NCBI RefSeq assembly: GCF_051014685.1
Contig: NC_135048.1
Location: forward strand, 29,969,043 to 30,033,042
DNA from: Ptiloglossa arizonensis
Taxonomy: Eukaryota; Arthropoda; Insecta; Hymenoptera; Colletidae
Length of the DNA stretch: 64,000 bases
Direction: 5' to 3'
A program made the translations under genes and the position numbers. This document shows positions 1-10,339 of this stretch, piece by piece (positions within the stretch are counted from its first letter, which is position 1; every line of letters begins with the position of its first letter). Under the pieces are notes generated by a model that saw only the letters and a program-made list of their open reading frames with translations, was not told the DNA's origin and searched no databases.

Positions 1-779
1 ACCTAATAGCTCCGTTTCTTATCGAACGACGAAACTGGTCGAGCACACATATTAATACTACCCCCTTAGGAAGATTCCAAAAAGAAAGAAATCGATTCTC
101 CATCTCTGGGAAACTTTCGATGAAATTTCGATTTCGCGGCGGTGAAAGAAAGCGGAACGAAATTCCGAATCGGGTGAACAAAAGATGGAACGTTTCTTAT
201 ACGAGCGGGACGCGGTGTCCGGAATCTTCCGGCTCGGTGACGCTCGCGCGAAAGTTGAGCGGCTGCTTATGCAAATTAGCCGCGAAACTGATCTCATATT
301 CCGCGGCTACAGTAGTACCTAAGAGCTCTAAGTATTCCACCGACAGGAGGGAAAGAGTTTCGAGTCACTGTCAGCCAATGAATTTCAACTCCTCCTCGTT
401 ACGTAACAGCGTCGTCGTTCTCTGTGTGTACGTATACGTATATCTGTGTGTGTGTATGTGTGTGCAGTTCGAATTAGGTATTCCCGGCAGCCTGGTCGAT
501 CGATATGTCCCCATAATTGCGCCCACGTGTTTGTATTACGCGGTGAAATTCTGGCTTTCGAGACGCTTCGAGTTTCGGTACGGTCGTTACGCGTCGTTGA
601 TGCATGCCGCGTAATTTTCCTTGCGGCGTTTTCCGTGCATACCACCTACCGTTTCATTAGTAAATTACGCAGCATCGAGCGATACACTCGATCGTGAAAA
701 AAGCGTGGACGAAAATACCAGCGGCGCGGTGTACATTCGATGTATAGAAAAATGTTCCCGCGGTGGAGGTTGGCTTCGT
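1..779. other. Unannotated spacer, no gene seen
   Basis: The stretch is CpG-rich unique-looking DNA. Open frames on both strands overlap each other and read as arginine/serine-rich low-information peptides, so I do not call a gene. A TG-rich microsatellite lies inside it. Confidence 0.6.
422..464. repeat. TG-rich microsatellite
   Basis: An interrupted run of TG/TA dinucleotides of about 43 nt. It forces valine/cysteine/tyrosine-rich peptides in overlapping frames, which explains the open frames there. Confidence 0.85.
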
Positions 780-1420
780 CTCGTTTTTACGTCCGTGAAA
801 AATGTTATTACGTTGTCGTCCCTCCCACCGTACTCCCCCCGCTGCCCTATTGTAGGACAAAAATGTATTAAAATTATTAATAGCGAGTTGGAAAAATGTG
901 TCGCGGCGGCGGTGCTGTATTTGTTTCGCGGGTGTTTCTAGAAAATATTATTACGTTCCCCTTTCGTAGAAAAAGAATGTATTAAAGTTATTAATAGCTG
1001 GTAAGAAAAATGTGACGTTGAGGTAGATTTGTATTTGTTTCGCGCGTGTCGCTAAAAGAGAGAGAGAGAGAGAAAAAAAAGAAAAGGTATTGTTATTGCG
1101 CTCCTCTGTTGCAGCGTGGGAAAAGGAAATTAAAATTATTAATAGCCGATAGGAAGAAAATGACGCGGGGACAGGATTGTTTTTGCGTTTCGTTGCAGGT
1201 TCCCGTGGAAATATTACCGCGCTTCTCTATTATGGAGGAAAAATGCGTTCGAAGTTATTAACGAACGATAGGAACAAAGTGACGCGGGGCCGCATTCGTT
1301 TCGTTCGCGGTTTTGAAAATATTGTTACGAGCTCCTTCCCCGTGGCGAATAAAAGTGATGTATATTAAAAGAAAAATGAACGAACAAGCGTCCGCGTTGA
1401 GGTATTATTAACGAGAGCAC
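780..1420. repeat. Degenerate tandem array, unit about 120-145 bp
   Basis: The landmark 'ATTAAAATTATTAATAGC' and variants recur near 866, 981, 1127 and 1247, each followed by a GAAAAATGTGACG-like block and a TTTGTTTCGCG-like block. That gives four to five diverged copies. A GA dinucleotide run with an adjoining A tract (about 1058-1085) expanded inside one unit. No coding function is suggested. Confidence 0.75.
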
Positions 1421-3989
1421 CGTCGTTATTTATTGCCACGCATCGATTTAAATCGTACAAACGTTTCCGAAATACGCGGGAACGAAACGTGTGGGTTCTC
1501 GAAGTTTCAGAATTTGAAATTCGTTCGAAGCATCGACGATGGGATTGGAATTGTTGGTCGTTGATACACAATGGAAAAAGTATAAAATACAACGAGAAAT
1601 CGATAAATCAGTTTAGACGATTCGAACCGTCGAGCTTAAAAGCGCAACGTTAAGATCTACAGCTCTTGCAGCTTGAGCCTGAAGGGTTCTAGTGTTTACG
1701 ACTTGAACCGCGGCTTGAGCTGCGAGAGCTCGACGCTCGGGGCTTATTTTAACAACACGATACACAATATCAATACTGTCCTCGATCCCGAAGACAAATG
1801 ATCCAAACGTTATTACGAAAGCGAAAGAATTTATTCGCGAACGCGGACAGGGGCTCTCAGTTTTCCTTTAATCGTTGTTACGCGAATAAACATTATTGCA
1901 CTATCCTAGCCACGAGTATAAAAATACTAAACTATAATTCCCTTGCGATCGATTCGAACAAACTTCTAAAATTATTCGAACAATTGAACAAGATATCTTG
2001 CAATCTTGATTATCCATCGCATCTGATTCTGAACAACGTGAACGTGAACAATTAAATGCAACGTAAACCTGCAACGCGAACAATTGCATCGAATCGCGTT
2101 CGGTTCTCTCTCGAAAAAGTTCGAACTGAGAAGCAACTGAAAACACTTTATTTCCACAAGGTGAAATAGAAGATTGCAAAAATTGTAGAAAAAAGAATCG
2201 AGGAAAGATTTCAAACTCGCAACGAAGTGTACCAATCGCTGGAATATAATCCACTGTACACGATTCTCGCGAACAATTACACTGAATTACGTCCCGTTCT
2301 CGCGAGCCTCGAAAAAAGCCATTCGTCCCGTGAAAAGACGGTTCTCGAATCGTTCGACTCGAATCGAGGAGCAAGGAAACGGGCAATTAATTACAAACAC
2401 AGCGTCACGAATGTTTCGTGTACTCGGTTGTTGCATACGGCCGGGTACACGGCCCGGGAACGTTCAATTTAATATTAATCGTACGCTTTATAAATGGAAA
2501 TCGAAAACTCCCGGCTGTTTCCCGAGTCGCGATAGTTATCCGTCATGCGACGTACCGTGTCACGGTGCATGACTGTTATCGAGCCGTGAATGATTTCAGC
2601 TGTACGACGATACATCACGCATCCTAGGAGATTGGCCCCCGCTGAAAGGAACGCTGCTGCCCCCACCCACCCGCCATCCATCGCGCTCCCTACTCGAGGG
2701 ATCATTTATTTTTTCCCCCGTATACCGAAAACTATCAATCATCGGTGTTTCCTCACCGTCGAAGTTTCCCGCGACTTTTCCAAATTTTCATACACGGGGA
2801 GCTCCGCCATCCCGTTCGTCGATCTCGCGAGTTTTCTCTTCCGTCTACGATAAGAGAATCTCCCAATCGCGTCCATTTTCTCTCCTTCGTCTTCGCGGTC
2901 CCTTCCCTTCTCCTCTCGTCAGGACAGAAGACGTTTTTCCAAACGCGTTCGAGGTTGAAAATTGCTCCTCGCGGGGCAAAAAAATGATATCGCTTTCGAT
3001 CGATGCTTTTATCGAGTGTTAATGGCGCACGAGAGAGAGAAAGAAGAGAGAGAGAAAATGGAAAAGGGGAGAAAATAAAAGGGTCGTCCGCCGCTATGAA
3101 ATTCGTGCTTCCCGTCAATTCGGTACGTCCCGACGCCGAGAGACATTTTCATAGTCGAACGAGCGTTTTTCATTAAAGGAACGAAAGGCGGCTCGTTAAA
3201 GGAGAGGTTAAGCGAAGTCGAGGGACGGTGAGGGGTGGTGGGTGGGGATGGACGGAGTGGGGGGAAACTGGGCGAATAATTTAATTAATCGTCCGCTCCG
3301 AGTCGGTAGGGTGGAGTGGTATGGGGAGGGGAGGAGGGTGGTTGGCGCGACTCGGCCCGGGGTGAATCGGGGGAAAAAGTTCTCGTTATCATTCCAATAA
3401 CGATCGCGAGCTACAAAGAGCCGAATCGACGATAAGACACTCCCGTCTACGGTAGGATGGGTCCCTTATTAATTTACTTTCGCGTCGAATCGGTGCGATG
3501 GTTGTTCCGCGAACTGAGTATAAATCTGCCCCGAGGGTACGGGACGTGGAGGTGGGGGTGTGGGTCGGGGAGCGCGGGAGGGCTGGCAGCCCTTATCAGG
3601 CTTTCTCCTCTATGTCGGCAGATCGATATCGTCGCTACCTGGTAACCTATCCCGTTAACAAGGCAATCAGGGATAGTTTCTCGATACTGTATGCGCGCGG
3701 CCGGTTAACTTAATTAGAGCTTGTTCTACGACTGCCGATTGCGTCAGTGCGAATCGAATTTACCTGTGCCTGGTACACGAACCGACGGGACTCGCCAACG
3801 TGCCGGTACCTACCCTCGAACGGAAATGTTCCGTTTGCGAGAAATATGATTACACTTTTGCGGATGGCCAGGGTAGATACTGGGACGGGGGCTCTCTAGG
3901 AGCTTCGATACACCGTGACCGTCATCCTGAATCGAGAAACGGGACCGTGCGGAGGACGTTAACCCGTTCCGGACACGGTGACCAAACTT
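1421..3989. other. Unannotated spacer, no gene seen
   Basis: This is mixed AT-rich (1750-2300) and CpG-rich sequence. The motif CGAACAATT recurs several times between 1970 and 2280 without forming a regular array. A GA-rich tract lies at 3031-3058 and G-rich DNA at 3220-3365. Open frames here (for example 161 codons on minus at 1901-2386) resemble no protein I know and have no exon-like context. Confidence 0.55.
3232..3264 (+). other. Potential G-quadruplex
   Basis: Four G runs of at least three (3232-3235, 3240-3242, 3244-3247, 3259-3264) occur within 33 nt on the plus strand, followed by further G runs to about 3345. Folding is inferred from the run pattern only. Confidence 0.5.
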
Positions 3990-4865
3990 TTCGGTCTATG
4001 GGATCACTATCGTTGCTCTATGCGGGACGTCGTCACACGACGGACGACTGCAGTTGCTCTATACGAGGCTTCATAACACGACGAGCGGCTATAATCGCTT
4101 TAGACAAGACGTCGTGACGCAGTGGGCAACTATAGTCGCTCTATTCGTGACGTCATGGCACGACGGATGACTGTAGTCGCTGTATAACAAAAGTCACGAT
4201 ACGACAGGCGACTATAATCGCTCTAAACGAGGGGTCATAGCACAGTGGACAACTGTAGTCGCTCTATTCGTGACGTCATGGCACCATGGGTGACTGTAGT
4301 CGCTATATAGCAGAAGTCACGACAGGACCAGCGACTACAATCGCTCTACACGAGAGGTCATAACACTGTGGGCAACTATAGTTGCTCTATTCGTGACGTT
4401 ATCGCACGATGGGTGACTGTAGTCACTATATAGCAGAAGTCACGACACGACGGCTGCTATAATCTCTCTACACGAGAGGTCATAACACAGTGGGCAATTA
4501 TAGTCGCTCTATTCGTGACGTCATGGTTCGATCGGCAACTGTAGTCACTATATAGCAGAAGTCACGACACGACGGGCGATTATAATCGCTCTAAACAAGA
4601 TGTCAGATCACAATAGACAACTACAGTCGTTCTATACGTGACATCATGACGCGACAGGCGACTATAATCGCTCTAGACGAGACGTCGTGACGCAGTGGGC
4701 AATTATACTCGCTCTATTCATGACGTCATGACACGATGGGTGAGTATAGTCGCTATATAGCAGAAGTCACGACACGACGGGCGACTATAATCGCTCTAGA
4801 CGAGACGTCATAACACAGTGGACAACTATAGTCGCTCTATACGTGACATCATGGCACGATGTCGT
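3990..4865. repeat. Tandem array, 41-bp monomer in a 123-bp higher-order unit
   Basis: The block 'CTCTATTCGTGACGTCATGG' and variants starts its GACGTCA core at 4149, 4272, 4395, 4517, 4640, 4722 and 4845, spacings of 123, 123, 122, 123, 82 and 123. These are multiples of 41. Each 123-bp unit holds three related monomers built on 'ACTATAGTCGCTCTA': one with the CRE-like core, one ending in TATAGCAGAAGTCACGAC, and one with ACGAGACGTCATAACAC. The 82-bp step is a lost monomer. A satellite-like array of about 21 monomers; the first copies (3990-4080) are most diverged. Confidence 0.92.
4148..4851. promoter_or_regulatory. Iterated CRE-like palindromes (TGACGTCA)
   Basis: Exact TGACGTCA, the consensus for CREB/ATF-type bZIP proteins, occurs at 4148-4155, 4271-4278, 4516-4523 and 4721-4728. 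One-mismatch forms lie at 4394 (TGACGTTA), 4639 and 4844 (TGACATCA). The sites come with the repeat unit, so they may be a by-product of amplification; binding is not shown by sequence alone. Confidence 0.4.
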
Positions 4866-5291
4866 AAAAAATTTGCAACTTAGTGACGCGACAACCGTGC
4901 CTAGCTTCCGATTCCACCCTCTGAGAGACCGTACGGGACCCTTAAAGGTCGAAGCACTTGATACGCCTCCTCTGCCTCCGAAACCGAGACACGGATGACT
5001 CTTACAAATCGACTAGCACATTCTCGTGTACGAAGGAACGAACGAAACGCCAACCGATCGGGCAGGGTGCGCAATTTCCGTTGCGCATCGCGCGTAAACA
5101 CAAGGTGGCCGTGAAAAAGCCCGCGAACGAATCCGAACCTCCTTAATTGGCACTCTAATTACTCTGTAATTGTGTATCGATCCGCGTTTAAGTGAACCAA
5201 TTACCGAGGGTCGCGTTTGAAGCCGCCTCCGCAGCGGCACTCGAGAGCCTCGAGAGCCGCTTTCCACCGGAAATAATATAGTTCATCGCAA

Positions 5292-5315
5292 GGGGATGGG
5301 GTGGGGGTAGAGGGG
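5292..5315 (+). other. Potential G-quadruplex
   Basis: Four runs of at least four G (5292-5295, 5298-5301, 5303-5307, 5312-5315) are separated by loops of 2, 1 and 4 nt, a strong quadruplex pattern on the plus strand. Confidence 0.6.
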
Positions 5316-5669
5316 TGAACGAACAGGGAGGGGATAGAAGAGATCACCCGGAGCCAGGGCTTCGCGTACGTCTTTGTGAGAGCGTATTTCGGCGCCGATG
5401 TGTGCGTGTCGCTTCCGTGCGTGTGTATGCGCGCCGAGTGCTTTTACGGTTAATCGAAATCGCTCCTCGAAGCGGTCCCCGTGTGCCCTCCGTCCCCGGG
5501 CTCATTCAAGCCGCGGCTTCATTGTTTCCGAAAGTCTTCCAAAGGAGGCAATTTCGACGCGGCATTCGACGCGTGTCAACGCGACGCGCAAAAGGATATC
5601 CGGCCGCGGACGGAGGAGCGACTGTCGGCAGCATTTTCGGGGCAGCGACAGCCCGCGACAATGCTTATG

Positions 5670-5698
5670 CCCCCTTCCAATCCCCCAACCCCCACCCC
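5670..5698 (-). other. Potential G-quadruplex (minus strand)
   Basis: Four C runs on plus (5670-5674, 5682-5686, 5689-5693, 5695-5698) give a G4 pattern on minus and a possible i-motif on plus. Confidence 0.55.
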
Positions 5699-5754
5699 AT
5701 CTCGTTCCCGGAAACGGGACGGCGCGACGAAACGATTTATCGGAACTATGCCCG

Positions 5755-6640
5755 ACGCTATCGGGAAAGAGGAGAAAGCGATTATGGGTAATGTTCCGTC
5801 AATCTTTCGGTAGCGTTGGAGGGGCCCTATTGTGGAGTGGGCCTCATATTTACAGAGGGGTGTCTCGAATTTGTGCGAGAAGAATTGTTTGAGAAGAATG
5901 CTCGACTCTATCGGGAAAGAGAAAGCGATTGTGGGTAATGTCCCATCACTCTTTTAGTAGCGTTGGAGGGGCCTTATTGCAATGTGGGCCTCATGTTTAC
6001 AGAAAGTTGTCTCGAATTTACGCGAGAAGAATTGTTTGAGAAGAATGCTCAATGTTATCGGAAAAGAGGAGGAAGAGATTGTGGTTAATGTTCTAGCACT
6101 CTTCTAGTAACATTGGAGGGGACCTATTGTGGCATGGGCCTCGTGTTTATAGAGGGGTATCTAGAATTTACGCGAGAAGAATTGTTTAAGAAGAATCCTC
6201 GATGCTATCGAAAAAAAGAAAGCGATTGTGGGTAGTGTTCATTACCCTTCCAGTAGCGTTGGTGGGGTCCTATTGTGGAGTGGGCCTCATATTTACAGAG
6301 GGGTGTCTAGAATACACGTGAGAAGAAATGTTTGATTTAGTGAATAATGAAATCCAGCTTCTGTTGTTCTGTTATGTAACTAGTGGTGTTTCGAGGGCTC
6401 TGTCGCGGAATGGGCCTCACAGTTACAGGGCCTCCCATATTGACGTGAAATGGATTGTTAGATTTGACAAACAATAGAATTTAACTTCTGCTACTCTTCT
6501 GATTTAGTAAACAATAGAATCTAACTTCTGCTACTGTTATGTTATATTAGGGTTTGTTGGGCCCTGTCGCAGAATGGGCCTTATATAGGGAATAGAGTAA
6601 ATTTACGCGAAAGGATTTTCATTTAATAAACCATGGAATT
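5755..6640. repeat. Tandem array, unit about 147 bp
   Basis: The landmark TAGCGTTGGAGGGG recurs at 5811, 5958, 6108 and 6254 (spacings 147, 150, 146), each followed by GGGCCTCATATTTACAGAG and GCGAGAAGAATTGTTTGAG. Regular copies end near 6345. From 6346 to about 6640 the GGGCCTCA/GGGCCTTA block returns at least twice in shortened, diverged units. Confidence 0.9.
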
Positions 6641-7959
6641 AAACCTCCAGTATTCTTCTAGTAATACTTGCCAAGCTGTATCACATTCGTATAAGTCCCA
6701 AATTTTTACGAGAAGACTATTACGCTTTAAGAGTTTACGGAATCAAACTTCTTTGTTTGTCCGATAGTTTCTTCTTTAAATGCTATTTTACAGCTTTTTG
6801 GAGCTCCACTAATTTACCGAAAATTTTTATGCACTCACAATCGATTTGTAACCCGACACCAGTACATGGTACAGTGTTGGCACGTTTCGGCCCGAATCTG
6901 CTTAGTTGGACTTATCAGGGGGGCTTATCCAGCAGATCCTGCATCAGACGCGACGCTATTAATTGTTCAACTAATCTGTTCAAACTAATTATCCACTAAT
7001 AAACTATCGAGTAATTGGAGACAGTTCAACAAACGATTAACAGCTTGTCGTCCGAGTCAGGGTCTGCTGGCTGAGCCTCGCCGGCGAGTTCGACTACTTA
7101 TCACGCGAAACGAAGCTCTCGTTTAATACAAACCGCGCGTAGAAGGTGAACCGGGGTCCGTGGCCTCTTTCGATCACCGCGAGGCCCCGGGTGCCCGATG
7201 TCCAAGTATACATTTCGTTGAAAATTAAACGGGGGTTAGTGTGGACAACTTTTGCACGCGCATAAAGCGCGAAAGCTGCAACTGTCGCGAGAACGATCCC
7301 AGCCGCCGAGCCTTTTACCGAAATTGTAATTCCAAGTGATCGTGGAACCGAAGGGCCACGGTTTACCTTAATACGTCCAGTCTTCTCATGAACGCCCGCG
7401 CGGAGTGTCCCATTAGCAAATGGCGGGGGCAAAAGAAGTAACTCTCCTAAAAAGAATACCTCGAACGCGTTGAGAACTGTATCCCATCCCCAGCTACCTC
7501 CCACCCAACGATCGACCGTTGTGTCCCACTGTAGGAACGAATTCTTTAATGTTGCGAACTTTCCTACGTGTTTCTTTGTTCGTGGAAGAACAAAGTTCGG
7601 CCGGTGGATTCTTCGGGAAAATCGCACTCCGAGCAGTAATTTTTTTAAAATAATGGTCTCCTATTATACGATACTACGACCTGGGAGCAACTCCGGAACG
7701 AGGATGCACGCATTACGTATAAATAACCCGATCTCGTTAAAGGAAGGACGTCCGATCGACTTTACCGAGAGAGCATCTTCCCCGTAAAATCCTACGAACG
7801 ATAGGCGGCGCGGTCGTAAAACCGCGTCGCGGTTTATCGTCGATAAATATCGATTCGTGGCCCGATGTGTTTGTAACGGTGGATCGGCTGAGTAATCTTT
7901 TAATTTATCATTAGCGGGAAAATAGGGGCCGTGGGTGAGTCACGAACGTCGTTCGAACG
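6641..7959. other. Unannotated spacer, no gene seen
   Basis: AT-rich to 7020, CpG-rich after. A 177-codon open frame on minus (7094-7627) has a hydrophobic stretch near residues 105-122 but no recognisable domain, and the plus strand is open opposite it (7470-7787). I read it as compositional. Confidence 0.5.
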
Positions 7960-8640
7960 CTTCGAAGGGAATTGTACCGTGTATTGATTGGAGATCGAAA
8001 GATTTGTCCTCGGTGGGCGGAGCTTTCCAACTGAGGAATAGGGGAGAAGGATGCTCTGACAATGCTCTGATTCCATAGACTCTATTTGGATTGGAACTCT
8101 ATTTGGATCGGAACGCATCGTTTCGAAACGTACTGTGTATTGACTGGAGATCGAAGATTTGTCCCCGGTGGGCGGGGCTTGACTAACGATCGAAAGATAT
8201 GTCCTGAATGGTCGAGCCTTTCTCGCTGAGGAATAGAGGCCTCTGGTGAAACACGGTAGGCGTTAAAATATGTCAAACCGAATTGTAATTTATATTGACT
8301 GAAGATCGAAAGATTTGCCCTCGGTGGGCGGAGCTTTCCAACTGAGAAATAAGGGAGTTGGATGTTCTGATGAAGTACGATTTGGATTAGAACGCGTCGA
8401 TACGAAACGTACTGTATTGACTGGAGATCGAAGATTTGTCCCCGGTGGGCGGGGCTTGACTAGAGATCGAAAGATCTGTCCTGAGTGGATGAGCATTTCT
8501 CATTGAGGGACCAGAGATCTTTGGTAAAACATGGTAGGCGTTAAAATATGTCAAACCGAATTGTAATTTATATTGACTGAAAATCGAAAAATCTGTTCTT
8601 GGTGGGCGGGTATTTTCCGGTTGGATACCATTGTCTGAAG
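7960..8640. repeat. Degenerate tandem array with GC-box-like cores, unit about 155 bp
   Basis: The block GGAGATCGAAAGATTTGTCC-CGGTGGGCGG recurs with CGGTGGGCGG at 8011, 8166, 8322 and 8443 and a relative at about 8600. Two versions alternate: GGGCGGAGCTTTCCAACTGAG and GGGCGGGGCTTGACTA. A larger block including GGCGTTAAAATATGTCAAAC is repeated about 290 bp apart (8258 and 8548), so pairs were probably duplicated together. The GGGCGGGGC cores match an Sp1-type GC box by sequence only. Confidence 0.85.
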
Positions 8641-8668
8641 TATTGGAAAGAATCGATGCTGATAAAAC

Positions 8669-8702
8669 TACTGTGCGTGCATTGCTTTATGGCACGTGGG
8701 AC
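8669..8702 (-). repeat. Dispersed 34-bp core, inverted copy of 46731-46764
   Basis: The reverse complement of this segment matches 46731-46764 at 30 of 34 positions. It reads GTCCCACGTGCCATAAAGC followed by AATGCACGCACAGTA. Surrounding sequence matches poorly, so this may be the conserved part of an old interspersed element. No tRNA-like or protein function is recognised. Confidence 0.65.
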
Positions 8703-8914
8703 CGAGGACACGGATCCACCCCTTCCTATTCCCCCCATAGATTTGTTTATTGTCTTCGTCATTCACTCCAGTTAGTATGTGTGACATCTTCGATAAATAG
8801 TACGTTAACGATTACAAATAGTTACAAATGGTAAGTTAATATACGAGTACACCAGTACACCATTCCTTTCACGCGCCATCAAGTAATGCACTCACTATAC
8901 TTCTCATCTTGATT

Positions 8915-9214
8915 TTAGTATAGTTTTGTGTATTGATAAAATTCCTCAGATTCGTGATCGGTAATCCCTCCCACCACTGTATTTCTCCGATTGGAGAGAT
9001 CGTTGCGAAGAACATTCTCTACCGTCCCTCGCATAGTGACAATCGACGGTCCCAAGTTTTGAACATTAAGCGAGGCAACGCTCTGGATACCTTCTCCTGA
9101 GATCTCAGACAAGGTGGCTCTACCTACTCTACCACCACTCGCTAATCCATCTTTTTCCATGAAATCCGGTAGATTTATGCGTACATACACGTTTTCAGAT
9201 AATGGATAAACATT
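8915..9214 (-). CDS. Unidentified coding-like open frame, possible exon or decayed gene fragment
   Basis: The minus frame is open for 99 codons from just after a TGA (9215-9217) to a TAA at 8915-8917. The peptide is well mixed rather than arginine/serine-biased. It includes ENVYVRINLPDFMEKDG, then SGGRVGRATLSEISGEG, IQSVASLNVQNLGPSIV and a C-terminus DHESEEFYQYTKLY. Its composition (D, E, N, G, V, few repeats) differs from nearly every other open frame in the window, and its bases are less CpG-biased than its flanks. There is no clear ATG at the 5' end; the first in-frame Met is in LPDFMEKDG. I see no strong splice acceptor upstream. I do not recognise the family. It could be a last exon, a retrocopy fragment or a mobile-element/viral relic, or a chance frame. 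Confidence 0.3.
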   Translation of the reverse strand, partial: NVYPLSENVYVRINLPDFMEKDGLASGGRVGRATLSEISGEGIQSVASLNVQNLGPSIVTMRGTVENVLRNDLSNRRNTVVGGITDHESEEFYQYTKLY

Positions 9215-9217
9215 TCA

Positions 9218-10087
9218 AGTTGCACAGTAGTGTCCAAAAAAGAAAAACAAAAAAAAAACTATCCAAACCTTGTACCGTATTTCGCGCGCCCTTTCGTAAT
9301 TACATAAAGCAGAACGACCGTTAAATAAATAAATAAAATAAATTTCTTCCCGGTTGCGACCCGATGCATCCCTCCTACTCTCCCTCGTGCATCATCGAAC
9401 GACGCAGGGCCGGTTTACAACAGGCGCGCGCTCGCGCGTGCGTGCGTGCCGTTGTAAATGCGATTAAAATCCCGCGTGACGAGAGTCCATTCCGAGGGCG
9501 GAAACTGTTATTGTCGATGGATACGGTGAGCCCGGAAGCGAGATCCAGTTTCCCAAAGAGGGGTTTTTTTTTCGACATTTTCGAAACGGGAGGCATCGCG
9601 CTCGCTCGCGTACACAGGATGGATACGGGAGGAAGGGGGGAGGGGTACGCGCGCGCGCGTTTAACTTGAATCGCGCAGCGGGGGTTTGCAAAGTTACGAA
9701 GGTCGTAGGGGTGGCAATATCGAAGGGTCGCGATCGTAGGGGTAGGATCGCGGGACGCGATTGGATCGGCAAATCCGTGAGCGCGGACGATCGTTCCGCC
9801 TCGGTTCACCACACCACCCGATCGACCTGACTCGCAATTATCCCTCTCTGACCGCACGCGAGATTCGTGTTTGCTATTTATTTATCGCTCGCGCTGCATA
9901 TTCCACGCGGTTCGGGCAAACAATCGACGGGTAAACATTCGACCGTCCCGGTACACCGGACGCCCGAATATTTCCCCGGGTAATGCATCGTCCGGCGACC
10001 ATGCGAAATTCCCGTAGTTCCCGCGTAGTTTCCGCGCGAACACAGAAAACCTTTCCCCCTTTTCTGCGCCGCAGCGTCGGAACGCCG
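9218..10087. other. Unannotated spacer with short simple repeats
   Basis: It contains an A-rich tract (9234-9260), an (AAAT)n-like run (9322-9343), a GC/GT alternating run (9423-9450), and a CG-alternating run with Z-DNA potential (9646-9660). The 160- and 101-codon open frames are mutual antisense readings of CpG-rich DNA. Confidence 0.6.
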
Positions 10088-10290
10088 GGGCTCGTTCGCC
10101 GCTTAAGCGGCCCGACGCTCCGAGCCTTTTGTTTTCGATTCAAGAGTTACCTTCGAAAGCCTCGAGAGGTCCACCCCTTTGAGCGAGTTTTCGAGTGTTT
10201 CGCGGAAGGTAGGAGGAGAGGGCCACTATCGTTACCCGGACCTCGGAAATCCCGGGATTTTTTTCTAACTAAATACAGCGGCGAGCCGCA
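10088..10290 (+). repeat. Direct repeat, left copy, flanking a tandem array
   Basis: This segment matches 11708-11900 in the same orientation. The best core is 10125-10203, which starts CCTTTTGTTTTCGAT, passes GAGTTACCTTCGAAAGCC and ends GAGCGAGTTTTCGAGTGTT. A second match is GGAAATCCCGG plus ACAGCG near 10243-10280. The two copies are offset by about 1,630 bp and bracket the array at 10340-11290. Confidence 0.85.
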
Positions 10291-10339
10291 AGAGTCGAAC
10301 TCCGCGGGAACGAGACTCCGCGGATCGACGGGGGCTTGT

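Larger units (their letters stand above)
4866..5754. other. Unannotated spacer, no gene seen
   Basis: This is CpG-rich DNA with overlapping open frames in at least four frames (for example 158 and 164 codons on plus at 5315-5791 and 5398-5892). Those peptides are arginine/proline/serine-rich, and their 3' ends run into the following tandem array, so I treat them as compositional. Confidence 0.55.

Noticed and set aside
7094..7627. 177-codon minus frame with a hydrophobic segment
   Set aside because: No family recognised, opposite strand also open, no start or splice context that sets it apart.
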